Below, piece by piece: positions 1-9,002 of a stretch of DNA of 64,000 nucleotides (within the stretch, counting starts at the first letter, position 1; each line of letters starts with the position of its first letter). The notes under the pieces are model-generated. The model was not told the origin of the DNA. It saw nothing but the letters and a program-made list of their open reading frames with translations, and did not search any database. The stretch comes from Candidatus Gastranaerophilales bacterium (GTDB lineage: Bacteria > Cyanobacteriota > Vampirovibrionia > Gastranaerophilales > Gastranaerophilaceae), in NCBI GenBank assembly GCA_016280955.1, contig JAEEHV010000023.1, positions 62,001-126,000 of the forward strand, read 5' to 3'. Position numbers and translations under genes: made by a program.

Positions 1-1
1 A

Positions 2-538
2 CTTGAACACGGATGCGGAGCGGTTGTTACCGAATATTTTCCGACTTTTGAACCTGTAAAATTCAGATTTCCGCAAAGAAACAGAATTGTTACCGGCTTA
101 TCATACGGAACCGTTGTTGGTGAGGCTGCGATAAAGAGCGGTGCCTTAATATCCGCTAATTTAACTCTTGAACAGGGCAGAGAACTAATGTGTATTCCGG
201 GTTCAATTAATAACAAAAACACGGAAGGTGTATATAAACTCCTCAAAAACGGTGCAACGATGATAACATCGGGAGAAGATGTTTTAAATGCACTCAACTG
301 GCAAATAATAAAAGAAAAGAAATCATCTGCAGAATGTAACAACAATCAGATTTTGGAACAAAATCATGTATATAAAATAATTTCTGATATAATAGGTATT
401 GAACCTTTGTGTTTTGATGAAATTCAGGCTAAAACAAATATTGAAACGGAAGAGCTTTTAAATACCCTGACTATGATGGAAATCGAAGGATTAATAGAGT
501 TTACGGACGGAGACAGGTATAAAGGGGTTAATAAATAA
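2..538 (+). CDS. dprA: DNA-processing protein DprA, C-terminal part (5' end outside window)
   Basis: The open frame enters from the left edge, so the start lies outside the window. The visible 178 residues match the end of the Rossmann-like DprA/Smf domain: a TEYFP segment, then FPQRNRIVTGLS, a VVGEAAIKSGALISA block and the REL-CIPGSI strand. A short winged-helix-like tail follows (about the last 60 residues). DprA binds single-stranded DNA and loads RecA during natural transformation. An internal ATG at 188 is only a Met inside the conserved block and is not the start. The stop is 2 bases before topA, so the two are probably cotranscribed; dprA-topA is a common bacterial gene order. Confidence 0.93.
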   Translation, partial: LEHGCGAVVTEYFPTFEPVKFRFPQRNRIVTGLSYGTVVGEAAIKSGALISANLTLEQGRELMCIPGSINNKNTEGVYKLLKNGATMITSGEDVLNALNWQIIKEKKSSAECNNNQILEQNHVYKIISDIIGIEPLCFDEIQAKTNIETEELLNTLTMMEIEGLIEFTDGDRYKGVNK

Positions 539-540
539 TA

Positions 541-2856
541 ATGACAGCATCGGTTGCAGAGAAGAAAGAAATTAAGTCTAAAAAAGAAAAAGTTTTGGTA
601 ATAGTCGAGTCACCGGCTAAATCCAAAACCATAAAAAAAATTCTTGGTGAAGGCTATCAGATTGAAGCAAGTTTCGGACATGTAAGAAATTTGCCGGAAA
701 ATGTATTAGGCTTTGATGTCCATAACGGATTTAAACCGACCTATGTTGTTATTCCGGATAAGAAAAAAGTTGTGGCAAAACTGAGTGATTTGGCAAAACG
801 TTCCGACAAAGTTTTGCTTGCATCAGACCCTGACCGTGAGGGGGAAGCTATTGCATGGCACGTTAGAGAACTTCTTCCTGTGGGTGATGAAAAAGTTCAG
901 AGAATTGAGTTTAACGAAATAACTCCAAAGGCTGTAAAATATGCCGTTGAACATTCTCGGGAGATTGATATGGACAGGGTTAAAGCTCAACAGACAAGGC
1001 AAATTCTCGATAAACTTGTAGGTTATAAACTTTCACCCGTTCTGTGGAAACAACTGGGCAACTATCACCTTTCAGCAGGACGTGTTCAATCTGTTGCACT
1101 CCGTATGATTTGCGAAAGAGAAGAAGAAATAGAAGCTTTTGTTCCGAAAGAATACTGGTCTGTTCATACAATTATGGACAAAGGGGGTAAATTATTTGAA
1201 GCGGAAGTCAATAAGTACAAGGGCAAAAAGTTCGATATAAATAACGAAGAAGAAGCAACAAGGATAAAAGAAGTTTTACTTAATCCCCAAACAGAATGTA
1301 TTGTGGAAAAAGTTACCAAAAAAGAAACAAAACGCAAACCTACAGCACCGTTTATAACGTCAACACTTCAGAGAGCCGCAAGCACAAAACTCGGTTTTGG
1401 AGTTCAGAAAACAATGCAGGTGGCACAAAAACTCTATGAAGGTATGGAAATAGACGGAACCCCTGTTGGTTTGATTACCTATATGAGAACTGACAGTGTC
1501 CGTATATCAGATGATGCACATGCTGCTGCAAAAGATTTTATTTTGAATAACTATGGTAAAGAATATTATCCTGAAAAAACAAATATTTATGTAAAAGGCA
1601 AACAAAATGTTCAGGATGCACACGAAGCAATCAGACCGTCTTATCCTGACAGAACTCCGGAAAGTTTAAAACCGTACCTCGATAATGACCAGTACAGATT
1701 GTATAAATTAATCTGGGAAAAATTCATGTCCTCAGAGATGCAGGCTGCTACAATTGCCAATAAAACCATTGATATTAAAGCGGGTGATTACAATCTGAAA
1801 GCAGGAACGAGCAAAGTTGTATTTGACGGTTTCTTAAAACTCTATAATGATGCTGAGGAGGAAGAACAGGAAACAGAAACAAAGATTCCCGACTTAAATG
1901 AAGGCGACAAGGTTATCTGCAAAGAAGTGACTCCGAAACAGCACTTTACGCAGCCGCCGCCGAGATACAATGAAGCTTCTCTTGTAAAAGCCTTGGAAGA
2001 ACACGGAATAGGACGTCCGTCTACTTATGCAACAATAATTACGGTTATTCAGACAAGAAAGTACGTTGAAAAGAAGGATAAAGCTCTTATTCCTACACTT
2101 TTAGGCAGAACTGTCTGCAAGCAGCTTGTTGACCAATTCTCAAATATTATGGATTATAAGTTTACAGCCGGCATGGAAGAGAAACTTGACCTTATTGCAG
2201 AAAAGAAACTGATATGGAATGTTGTTTTGCAGGAATTTTACACCCCGTTTATGGAGGTTGTTTCTTCCGTAATGAAGGATGCAAAACGTGTAACAATAGA
2301 GAGTGACAAAAAATGTCCGAACTGCGGCAGAGTTATGCTTGTAAAAACAAGCCGTTTCGGAACCCAGTTCTTAGGTTGTTCAGGCTACCCGGAATGTAAA
2401 ACAATAATCTCACTGAATAATATGAACGAGCTTGATACTGCCGGTGAAGAAGATTCCGAACAAAATGCCGAACAGACTTCTGATGAAAAATGTGATAAAT
2501 GCGGCGGAGCCATGAGCATAAAAATCGGACCTTACGGAAAATATTTTGAGTGCAAAGAATGCGGAAACCGTAAAAAATATGTTCGTTCAACCGGTGTAAA
2601 ATGTCCGAAATGTGGAGAAGGTGTAATAATTGAGAAAAAATCAAAGCATGGTAAAATTTTCTTCGGCTGCAACAGATATCCGGAATGCTCTTATGCTCTT
2701 TGGGATGAACCCACGGGAAATAAATGTCCTGAGTGCGGAGAATTATTATTGAAAAGAGCAACTAAAAACGGCGAAATAGAGTTTTGTTCAAATCGAACCT
2801 GTTCATTTAAAAGACAAATAAATTCTGCTCCCGATAATGATGCCGTTTCAGAATAA
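541..2856 (+). CDS. topA: DNA topoisomerase I (type IA)
   Basis: Relaxes negatively supercoiled DNA by cutting one strand through a 5'-phosphotyrosine. The 771-residue protein opens with a short Lys-rich stretch, then the TOPRIM domain (KVLVIVESPAKSKTI, about residues 18-130, with the DPDREGE metal motif). The type IA core follows, with the active-site Tyr314 in GLITYMRTDS. The C-terminus carries four Cys4 zinc-finger-like repeats (about residues 583-760), each beginning CPxCG or CxKCG. Start: ATG two bases after the dprA stop. A purine-rich AAGGGG lies about 14 bases upstream, farther than usual, so translational coupling to dprA is likely. Confidence 0.97.
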   Translation: MTASVAEKKEIKSKKEKVLVIVESPAKSKTIKKILGEGYQIEASFGHVRNLPENVLGFDVHNGFKPTYVVIPDKKKVVAKLSDLAKRSDKVLLASDPDREGEAIAWHVRELLPVGDEKVQRIEFNEITPKAVKYAVEHSREIDMDRVKAQQTRQILDKLVGYKLSPVLWKQLGNYHLSAGRVQSVALRMICEREEEIEAFVPKEYWSVHTIMDKGGKLFEAEVNKYKGKKFDINNEEEATRIKEVLLNPQTECIVEKVTKKETKRKPTAPFITSTLQRAASTKLGFGVQKTMQVAQKLYEGMEIDGTPVGLITYMRTDSVRISDDAHAAAKDFILNNYGKEYYPEKTNIYVKGKQNVQDAHEAIRPSYPDRTPESLKPYLDNDQYRLYKLIWEKFMSSEMQAATIANKTIDIKAGDYNLKAGTSKVVFDGFLKLYNDAEEEEQETETKIPDLNEGDKVICKEVTPKQHFTQPPPRYNEASLVKALEEHGIGRPSTYATIITVIQTRKYVEKKDKALIPTLLGRTVCKQLVDQFSNIMDYKFTAGMEEKLDLIAEKKLIWNVVLQEFYTPFMEVVSSVMKDAKRVTIESDKKCPNCGRVMLVKTSRFGTQFLGCSGYPECKTIISLNNMNELDTAGEEDSEQNAEQTSDEKCDKCGGAMSIKIGPYGKYFECKECGNRKKYVRSTGVKCPKCGEGVIIEKKSKHGKIFFGCNRYPECSYALWDEPTGNKCPECGELLLKRATKNGEIEFCSNRTCSFKRQINSAPDNDAVSE

Positions 2857-2857
2857 A

Positions 2858-2896
2858 ACATACAAAAATGGCTTCAGGAATGCTTATCTGAAACCA
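2858..2896 (-). terminator. Rho-independent terminator, best read on the minus strand
   Basis: Nine-base arms at 2869-2877 and 2888-2896 pair with a 10-base loop. On the minus strand the stem is complete with one G-U pair and runs straight into a U-rich tail (ATTTTTGT), so it suits the small minus-strand gene ending at 2923. On the plus strand one pair is mismatched and the T-run at 2905-2912 is 8 bases away, so topA termination here is less certain. Confidence 0.6.
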
Positions 2897-2922
2897 CTTA
2901 CAACTTTTTTTTGCAATTTAAA

Positions 2923-3129
2923 CTATATTCTCATGCCACCGCTTAAATTGCCATACATATTTATATAATTATTTTGTACTGTCGGTTTTTCATTAACAAC
3001 TTCTTTATTCACTTCCGAACGTTGTGGAGTTGGATTATCGTCTATTGTCGGCGAATTATCATTAATAACTTGTGCTGATTGGGCAGTTGCACAATATCCC
3101 AGATAAAATACTGTTGTTTTATTTGCCAT
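2923..3129 (-). CDS. Small hypothetical protein (68 aa)
   Basis: I do not recognise the family. The start is well supported by AAGGAAG four bases before the ATG. The protein begins with a short apolar stretch (FYLGYCATAQSAQ) that could be a weak export signal, but there is no clear charged/hydrophobic signal peptide. The middle is Asn/Pro/Thr-rich and looks disordered, and the C-terminus is YINMYGNLSGGMRI. It lies alone between topA and the adenylate cyclase and has its own terminator downstream on the minus strand. Confidence 0.55.
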   Translation of the reverse strand: MANKTTVFYLGYCATAQSAQVINDNSPTIDDNPTPQRSEVNKEVVNEKPTVQNNYINMYGNLSGGMRI

Positions 3130-3264
3130 ACTACTTCCTTAAATGTCTCGCTATGCAGATATCTATATTTCTATTAACGGCAGTTTTTTTTAAAACTTTA
3201 GTGTTTTTGGAACAATTGTTACATTTGTTTACATTTATTAAATATTTGAAATATACTTTGTTAA

Positions 3265-5259
3265 TTAAATATTATATTTGCAGTCAGTAACTTCATAAAT
3301 ATCAATTTTGGCAGCCTTACCTCTGATTTCGGCATTTGATATTTTATTAACGGTAATAATATCAGCAGCATTTTCATAGGTTTTGGAGCTTATAAGAATG
3401 TGTGTTTTGTAAATTTTATTATATGATTCCAGCCTGCTTGCCAAATTTACAGTATCACCTATAACGGTATATTCCATACGTTTTTCGGAACCTATATTTC
3501 CGACAAAAACTTCCCCGGTACTTATTCCAATACCTATTTGTATAGGTATATTACCTTCAGATTCCCATTTTTTATTAAGTTCTTTGACTTTATTAAGCAT
3601 CTCAAATCCGCATTTTACTGCATTTTTCGGGTGATTTTCATCCTGTATGGGTTCGCCGAATACTGCCATTATGGCATCACCGATAAATTTATTAATAATA
3701 CCGTTGTATTTGGATACTATCGGTTCCATTGCCGAGAAATATTCATTAAGAAGCTGAGATACTTTTTGTGCGGACATACTTTCCGAAAGTGACGTAAATC
3801 CTCTTATATCTGAAAATAATACTGTTGCCGTACTTTTTTTGCCGCCTAAACCAAGATTATCAATGTTTTGCAGAACTCGTTTCTTTACGTCTTCCGACAT
3901 GTATTTTCCAAGTGCATTTTCAACTTTTTCCTTGTTTTTTTCTTCAATAATATATCTGTGGACATAGGCGATAATCATTGTAACAATACACATTACGATT
4001 GGGGTAATTATCGGAATAACAATTCCGTAATAATAGCAGGTACTGCCGGATATAATGATTGTCAGTATTACAAGCAGCGAATAGCTTATAGCTTTAATGA
4101 TTTTGTGTGATTTTATACTGAAATAAACAACCAACATAAAAATTATTGTAAAAAGTATATTTACCCACATAGGTATTATTTTCAGAAAGTCATTATGAAT
4201 AATATTATCAATATTTGTTGCCTGAACATCTGAACCTGCGTGATTTTTTGACATCGGGGTTGTTTTCTTGTCGTTTAATCCGTCGCCAGCAGGTACGTAG
4301 GCACCATATACAATTATTTTATCTTTAAATACGGATGGATCTACGATAGGCTTCTTGCCCTGTTTAATATTGTCATAAGAATCCATTATATCCAAAGCCG
4401 AATATTTGATATGTGAATACGAACTGTCTTTTCTGAATTTGTAATATTTGGTCGGATAAAAAATTTGCTCATCAGTGATTTTATGTCTTATTTTATAGTT
4501 TAATTCGGGGAATTCGGTATAGTTATTTCTGATAATCATTTTGGGATTATTATTTGCCAGTAAAAATACTTTCATTGATGCGGAAGGAAGTATTGAACCC
4601 TTATAATAAGTTATATACTCGTTATTTCTGTAAACGGCATCCCTTGCGTAAGAGTGAAGATTTCCGGTGATAAATCCTGCAAAAATCCTGACACTTCCTG
4701 CATTATTAACTGCATCAAAATATGGCTGCGGAAACATCAAAATGCTTTCGTACAAATCGGGATATTTATCTATATTTAATTCTGCTTTTATTCCATATTT
4801 TTCCGTAAAGTTTTTATCGTATTCAGCTCCTTTTTTCTTGTCTTCGTAATCAAATAAATTAGGCATAAAACCTTCTACCATATTTTCAAAACGATGTATA
4901 GAATCAAAATATTTTTTATCGGATTCAGGATTTTCTTCATCAAGTGAAAGTAGAAGTGAATCATGGAAAAATACTTTTGGTTTTGCATACTCGTAAAAAT
5001 AATTCAGTACTTTGCAATATAATTCACGTTTCCATGGCCATCGGTATTTTTTAACCGTATCTTTATCCGTAATAATCAGAATAATGTCGTCATGTCCGTA
5101 GACATTCTTGACATTATCAAACGGCAGTTTTTCCGTAAGTACATTTTTAACCATATAATCATACACTTTTGGCTCGACAAAAGTGTAAGTAATAAAGTAT
5201 ACTATACATAATAAAATAATTGTTATTAATGTTAATAATGCAAACTTAAATTTGTTCAT
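3265..5259 (-). CDS. CHASE2-domain membrane adenylate cyclase (class III)
   Basis: Predicted to make cAMP in response to an extracytoplasmic signal. The 664-residue layout is a TM helix (about 6-28), an external CHASE2 sensor (about 40-340), three closely spaced TM helices (about 358-440), a short linker and a class III cyclase domain (about 476-655). Metal-binding Asp484 sits in FSDIRGFTS and Asp528 in GDAIMAVFG. Lys in NKFIGD and Asp in VIGDTVN are the adenine-selecting positions, and VNLASRLE supplies the transition-state Asn/Arg. This architecture is typical of Cyanobacteria. The start has AGGA just upstream. It is divergent from eda; a cAMP receptor protein is not present in the window. 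Confidence 0.93.
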   Translation of the reverse strand: MNKFKFALLTLITIILLCIVYFITYTFVEPKVYDYMVKNVLTEKLPFDNVKNVYGHDDIILIITDKDTVKKYRWPWKRELYCKVLNYFYEYAKPKVFFHDSLLLSLDEENPESDKKYFDSIHRFENMVEGFMPNLFDYEDKKKGAEYDKNFTEKYGIKAELNIDKYPDLYESILMFPQPYFDAVNNAGSVRIFAGFITGNLHSYARDAVYRNNEYITYYKGSILPSASMKVFLLANNNPKMIIRNNYTEFPELNYKIRHKITDEQIFYPTKYYKFRKDSSYSHIKYSALDIMDSYDNIKQGKKPIVDPSVFKDKIIVYGAYVPAGDGLNDKKTTPMSKNHAGSDVQATNIDNIIHNDFLKIIPMWVNILFTIIFMLVVYFSIKSHKIIKAISYSLLVILTIIISGSTCYYYGIVIPIITPIVMCIVTMIIAYVHRYIIEEKNKEKVENALGKYMSEDVKKRVLQNIDNLGLGGKKSTATVLFSDIRGFTSLSESMSAQKVSQLLNEYFSAMEPIVSKYNGIINKFIGDAIMAVFGEPIQDENHPKNAVKCGFEMLNKVKELNKKWESEGNIPIQIGIGISTGEVFVGNIGSEKRMEYTVIGDTVNLASRLESYNKIYKTHILISSKTYENAADIITVNKISNAEIRGKAAKIDIYEVTDCKYNI

Positions 5260-5324
5260 AGCTTCCTGAATTTTTGTAATACAATTTTATGATATAATAT
5301 TTTAGGGGAAAAGGACACATACAA

Positions 5325-5954
5325 ATGAGTGATAATTACATACAAATGATATCGGAGGATAAAATATATCCGATTATAAGATGCAAGGATGCCGATTTTG
5401 CGGTCCAGACAGCGAAAGCATTGGTTGCCGGCGGTATAAGGGTTATTGAAATGAATGTTGAACATCCTTCAATATATGAAGCAATACAGGAAGTTTCAAA
5501 ATTTGCGCATGTATGTGCAGGCGGAATAATTACATCACTACAGGCAGATGCCGCTTTTGAAAGCGGTGCAATTATGTTTTCTTCACCCATTTTTCAAATG
5601 AGTTTAATAAAAATATCAAAAAACAAGCGTGTGCCGTTTATTGCCGGTGCAACAACTGCTAATGAAGCTTATAATGCTTGGAAAACAAGAATACCTTTAA
5701 TAAAATTATTTCCAACAGCGGCAATGGGCGGTGTACGGTACATAGAAGATATACTCAGACAAATGCCGTTTCTAAGGCTTATGCCTATGGGTAATATAAA
5801 GTTAAACGAAGTTGCTACATATATAAGAGCCGGGGCAGTTGCAGTCGGTGTGGGACGTGATTTTTATCAGGGTTTTGAACCAAATGTCATTACGCAAAGG
5901 ACAAAAGATATTTTAAGAGAGATAAAAGGTTATCAAAAATGGAACAAAAAATAG
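5325..5954 (+). CDS. eda: 2-keto-3-deoxy-6-phosphogluconate (KDPG/KHG) aldolase
   Basis: Splits KDPG into pyruvate and glyceraldehyde 3-phosphate. The 209-residue class I aldolase barrel shows the Schiff-base Lys127 in PLIKLFPT, the acid/base Glu in IEMNVEHPS, a CAGGIIT strand and the phosphate-binding GVGRDFY end. The start follows AAGGA with 10-base spacing, and a TATAAT at about 5295 gives a likely promoter for the operon. The 3' end overlaps kdgK by 16 bases. With the kinase, this makes the lower half of the Entner-Doudoroff/uronate route from 2-keto-3-deoxygluconate. Confidence 0.93.
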   Translation: MSDNYIQMISEDKIYPIIRCKDADFAVQTAKALVAGGIRVIEMNVEHPSIYEAIQEVSKFAHVCAGGIITSLQADAAFESGAIMFSSPIFQMSLIKISKNKRVPFIAGATTANEAYNAWKTRIPLIKLFPTAAMGGVRYIEDILRQMPFLRLMPMGNIKLNEVATYIRAGAVAVGVGRDFYQGFEPNVITQRTKDILREIKGYQKWNKK

Positions 5955-6874
5955 ATATAGGGATAATCGGCGAGTGTTTGATTGAACTGACATCTAACGG
6001 CTCTCTGGCAGAAAGTTCTACTTTAAACAAGTATTTTGGCGGTGATACGGTTACGACAGCAGTTGCAATATCACGTCTTGGCGGCAGTTGTACTTATGTT
6101 ACCAAGGTCGGAAATGACGGTTTCTCTGAATTTATTATTTCGAGCCTGAGAAAAGAAAATATAGATACATCATTAATCAAAACAAATGATGAACAAAATG
6201 GTATGTATATTATTTCTTACAATCAGGATAAAAAAGAACTTTTGTATTATAAGCGGAAAACAGCTGCAACAAAACTTTCAATAGAAGATTTCCCTGAAGA
6301 ATATATAAAAAATCTTAAACTCATATATTCTACAGGTATAGTGCAATCATTGAGTGCAAGCTCGCGCGAGCTTGTTCGTGAAAGTTACAAAATTGCGAGA
6401 GAAAACGAAGTTATTACTGCTTATGATCCTAATTATACATCTTGTTTTATGAACTCTGCCGACACAAAAGAGTTTATGGAAGAAATTGTAGAGTTTACAG
6501 ACATAATATTTCTCAGTCTTAAAGGAGATGCGGTGCGTCTTTATGACATGGATTCAATTGATATGATAATGAAACATTTCTGGAATAAAGGTGTAAAAAT
6601 AGTTGTCATAAAATCACATATTGATAACGGTTATTACACCGGATATAACGGAGAGGTTAGTTTTACCGAATTCTATAATACAACTAAAGCAGTGGATGTT
6701 ACCGCATCCGGTGATGTGTTTAACGGTGGCTATTTATATGCAATAACCAAAGGTTATTCACCTGCAGAGGCTACAAAATTTGCATCTGTTGTTTCCGGTT
6801 TACAGACACAAAACTATGGTGCAATTCAGTCGATTCCATATATGAAAAATGTAATGGAGAATGTACAAGTATGA
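5939..6874 (+). CDS. kdgK: PfkB-family sugar kinase, probably 2-keto-3-deoxygluconate kinase
   Basis: Ribokinase fold, 311 residues. N-terminal GIIGECLIELT strand, the GGDTVTTAVAISRLGG substrate motif, and the C-terminal DVTASGDVFNGGYL signature, whose Asp is the catalytic base (Ser replaces the usual Ala/Gly of the GAGD anion hole). The overlap with eda makes KDG the most likely substrate; without that neighbour it could only be called a PfkB sugar kinase. The 3' end overlaps csaB in an ATGA, implying translational coupling. Confidence 0.85.
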   Translation: MEQKIDIGIIGECLIELTSNGSLAESSTLNKYFGGDTVTTAVAISRLGGSCTYVTKVGNDGFSEFIISSLRKENIDTSLIKTNDEQNGMYIISYNQDKKELLYYKRKTAATKLSIEDFPEEYIKNLKLIYSTGIVQSLSASSRELVRESYKIARENEVITAYDPNYTSCFMNSADTKEFMEEIVEFTDIIFLSLKGDAVRLYDMDSIDMIMKHFWNKGVKIVVIKSHIDNGYYTGYNGEVSFTEFYNTTKAVDVTASGDVFNGGYLYAITKGYSPAEATKFASVVSGLQTQNYGAIQSIPYMKNVMENVQV

Positions 6875-7863
6875 AATATGTTGTTTCCGGTTATATCGGA
6901 TTCGATAATTTTGGGGATGAAGCAATTGCAAGGGTATTAGCGCAAAGGCTTAAAGATGAAGGTGCTGAAAAAATTACCATGATTTCGGCAAATCCGAACA
7001 ATACAAAAATGCTTCATGATGTAGATGCCTGCGGCAGATTTAATTTTATTAAATCCATTGATGAGTCCGATATTTTGATATTTGGCGGAGGCAGTGTATT
7101 GCAGGATGTAACCAGTTTAAGAAGTCTTATTTACTATTTGTGTGTTATATGTACGGCATTGTTTTTCGGGAAAAAAGTCCAGTTGCTTGCACAGGGTATT
7201 GGTCCTATTAAATCACGTATAGGCAAATTCTTAACAAAAAAAGTATTAAGAAATGTTGAAAAGATATCAGTACGTGATTTCCAATCACAGATGTTACTGA
7301 AAAGCTGGGGAATTGATGCCGAACTTGTAAATGATCCTGTTTTTGGCATGAACATTACACCAAAGCATCAAACCGGAACAGTCGGCATACAAATAAGAGA
7401 ATGCCCTCAACTATATGAAAATAAAGATTTTTTGGAAAATCTTGCAAAAGAATTGAGTCAAAAATTTAAAGAAAAAAATTTTGAAATTATTTCTTTGCAG
7501 GATTCGTACGATTCGGATATTTGCTGGAAATTCGGCACTATGCTTAAGCAAAATGGTGCAGACAACGTTATGGTATGTGAGAGTCTTACATTAGACGATG
7601 TAATAGACAGAATCTCCGGCTTGGAATATCTTGTGGCAATGAGGTTTCATGCAAATGTTGTCGGAATAAAATCCGAGGTTAAAACTATAGCAATTGATTA
7701 TGATCCGAAAGTCAGAAAAATTGCCGAGGAGTATCAATTACCGCTTATTAAACTTGACGGAACAAATCTTAAAGAAGTTTTTGAGGCAATAGAAATTGTT
7801 TCCGAATCACCGGAAACACCTTCGGAATCATCAGAAAATCAACCTAATCAGAACCAAGCATAG
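6871..7863 (+). CDS. csaB: Polysaccharide pyruvyl transferase CsaB
   Basis: Adds ketal-pyruvate from phosphoenolpyruvate to a cell-wall polysaccharide; in Firmicutes and Cyanobacteria this modification anchors SLH-domain proteins. The 330 residues carry a GT-B-like fold with GYIGFDNFGDEAI at the N-terminus, an FGGGSVLQD loop, QGIGPIKS, a SVRDFQS strand and the C-terminal AMRFHANVVG motif. The last 20 residues are Ser/Glu/Pro/Asn-rich and look disordered. It is coupled to kdgK by a 4-base overlap, which is odd because the functions differ. Its end overlaps the convergent HD-domain gene by 20 bases. Confidence 0.9.
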   Translation: MKYVVSGYIGFDNFGDEAIARVLAQRLKDEGAEKITMISANPNNTKMLHDVDACGRFNFIKSIDESDILIFGGGSVLQDVTSLRSLIYYLCVICTALFFGKKVQLLAQGIGPIKSRIGKFLTKKVLRNVEKISVRDFQSQMLLKSWGIDAELVNDPVFGMNITPKHQTGTVGIQIRECPQLYENKDFLENLAKELSQKFKEKNFEIISLQDSYDSDICWKFGTMLKQNGADNVMVCESLTLDDVIDRISGLEYLVAMRFHANVVGIKSEVKTIAIDYDPKVRKIAEEYQLPLIKLDGTNLKEVFEAIEIVSESPETPSESSENQPNQNQA

Positions 7864-8680
7864 CAACGTTTGTTTTTCCGAATTTTGCAGACAAATCGTC
7901 TATGTGGTGAATCAGGTACATTATAGGCTCTAAATCTTTGGAATCTAAGTCTATAATTGCACCCCAGTCGGCACGTCCGTGGTGTGCCGCAATCATTCTT
8001 GCCACACGTTTAAAACCTGCATTCATACATAGAGAAAATCCGTACTGTGAATGTGATATCCATTCTTTTCTGAATTCTTCATCATAATCAATAAGTCCGG
8101 ATTCTAAATCGACAAGGTATTCATAAATTTTTCCGATATCATGAAGCAGGCAGGCAGCAAATACCTCATCCTTATTAATTCTCTGGAAAAACATTCCGGA
8201 CACTGTTTCTGCATATTTAAGACATTCGTGAATATGCACCATAAGTCCGCCTATGTAATTGTGGTGCATAAGTTTTGCTGCAGGTGCTATTAAAATTTCT
8301 TCTTTATTTTTTGTGTAAATATCAAGTACAAAATTACGCAATTTTTCATCTTTGATTTTGTTTATATATTCTATAATTGCTTTATATTCCTGCTCACGTT
8401 CTTCTTCATTTAATCCTGTTTTTGCTTCTTTTACAAGTTCAAGTACTTGTACCAGGCAATTGTTATATTTTTCATTAAAAGAACCGGATACAATTCTTAA
8501 TTCATTACCGGAGCGAAACAATTTTGCATCCATACGGTTAAGTGCTTCTTCCCACAAAATACAGTTTAGAATCTCATCATTTTCCGTATCACGCAACTGA
8601 AGCTTTCCCATTTTTGTGCCTGATTTTGTATCTCCGATTGAAAATGTGACGACTTGGTAAATTATATCCGTACTAAACAT
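7844..8680 (-). CDS. YhaM-like 3'-5' exoribonuclease (OB + HD domain)
   Basis: 278 residues. An N-terminal OB-fold segment (about 1-85, with IGDTKSGTKMGKLQLRDTE) is followed by an HD metal-dependent phosphohydrolase domain with His180-Asp181 in LLHDIGK, an upstream MVHIHECL and a downstream AAHHGRADWG. This order matches YhaM, which trims RNA or DNA 3' ends. The start is ATG at 8680 with GGAG eight bases upstream. That ribosome-binding site duplicates one arm of the terminator hairpin 40 bases further upstream (see leader). The family is somewhat shorter than YhaM of Bacillus (over 300 residues). Confidence 0.85.
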   Translation of the reverse strand: MFSTDIIYQVVTFSIGDTKSGTKMGKLQLRDTENDEILNCILWEEALNRMDAKLFRSGNELRIVSGSFNEKYNNCLVQVLELVKEAKTGLNEEEREQEYKAIIEYINKIKDEKLRNFVLDIYTKNKEEILIAPAAKLMHHNYIGGLMVHIHECLKYAETVSGMFFQRINKDEVFAACLLHDIGKIYEYLVDLESGLIDYDEEFRKEWISHSQYGFSLCMNAGFKRVARMIAAHHGRADWGAIIDLDSKDLEPIMYLIHHIDDLSAKFGKTNVAMLGSD

Positions 8681-8881
8681 GTTTAATTCTCCGTTTTTTT
8701 TAATATTAGCACAAAAAAAGAGAATTAAACTTTAAAGTTTAATTCTCCCCTTCTCTCTCCTGATTACTTTTGAAATGTTCAAAAGTTCTTACAATCCATA
8801 CTTCCTATACTTTAAAAATATTGATTTGTAAGTTGGCTAATGTTTTTTTTCATTGAATAACCCTATATGTAATAAACACAC
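8681..8881 (-). promoter_or_regulatory. Long structured 5' leader of the YhaM-like gene
   Basis: About 200 nt lie between the predicted start of transcription (near 8881) and the ATG at 8680. On the minus strand the leader holds a CUUACAA/GAUUGUAAG pairing, a perfect nine-pair hairpin (8766-8786, loop of 3), an intrinsic terminator (8713-8747) and then the ribosome-binding site. The site GGAGAATTAAAC (minus strand, plus positions 8681-8692) repeats the first terminator arm. The second arm can therefore pair with either the first arm or the ribosome-binding site. A 13-codon ORF beginning MKKNIS also lies in the leader. No known riboswitch class is recognised. Confidence 0.55.
8713..8747 (-). 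terminator. Intrinsic terminator inside the YhaM leader
   Basis: A 28-base perfect inverted repeat (8720-8747; 11-pair stem GAGAATTAAAC/GTTTAATTCTC with a TTTAAA centre) is followed on the minus strand by seven Us (plus 8713-8719). It sits upstream of the gene it would control, so it is an attenuator, or the end of a separate small RNA. Confidence 0.75.
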
Positions 8882-8887
8882 AAATAA

Positions 8888-8916
8888 AACATATTAAAAA
8901 AGCTCAATAATGTCAA
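8888..8916 (-). promoter_or_regulatory. Sigma-70-type promoter for the YhaM leader
   Basis: On the minus strand a perfect TTGACA (plus 8911-8916) is separated by 17 bases from TATGTT (plus 8888-8893). Transcription would start near 8881, well upstream of the coding start at 8680. Confidence 0.65.
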
Positions 8917-9002
8917 TATATATGGCACATTTTGTTACAAAAGGAAAAACTACTCTTCTCGGGAATATAAAAAAAGATTTTTAAGGCTATATTGTTTTTA
9001 TT

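Noticed and set aside
2333-2761. 142-codon open frame on the minus strand
   Set aside because: Lies entirely inside topA, opposite its zinc-finger repeats; composition is that of an antisense shadow, and there is no ribosome-binding site.
8720-8881. 6S RNA as an explanation for the structured transcript upstream of the YhaM-like gene
   Set aside because: The 5' and 3' ends do not pair to form the closing stem of 6S RNA, and the terminator arm is shared with the downstream ribosome-binding site, which favours a leader.
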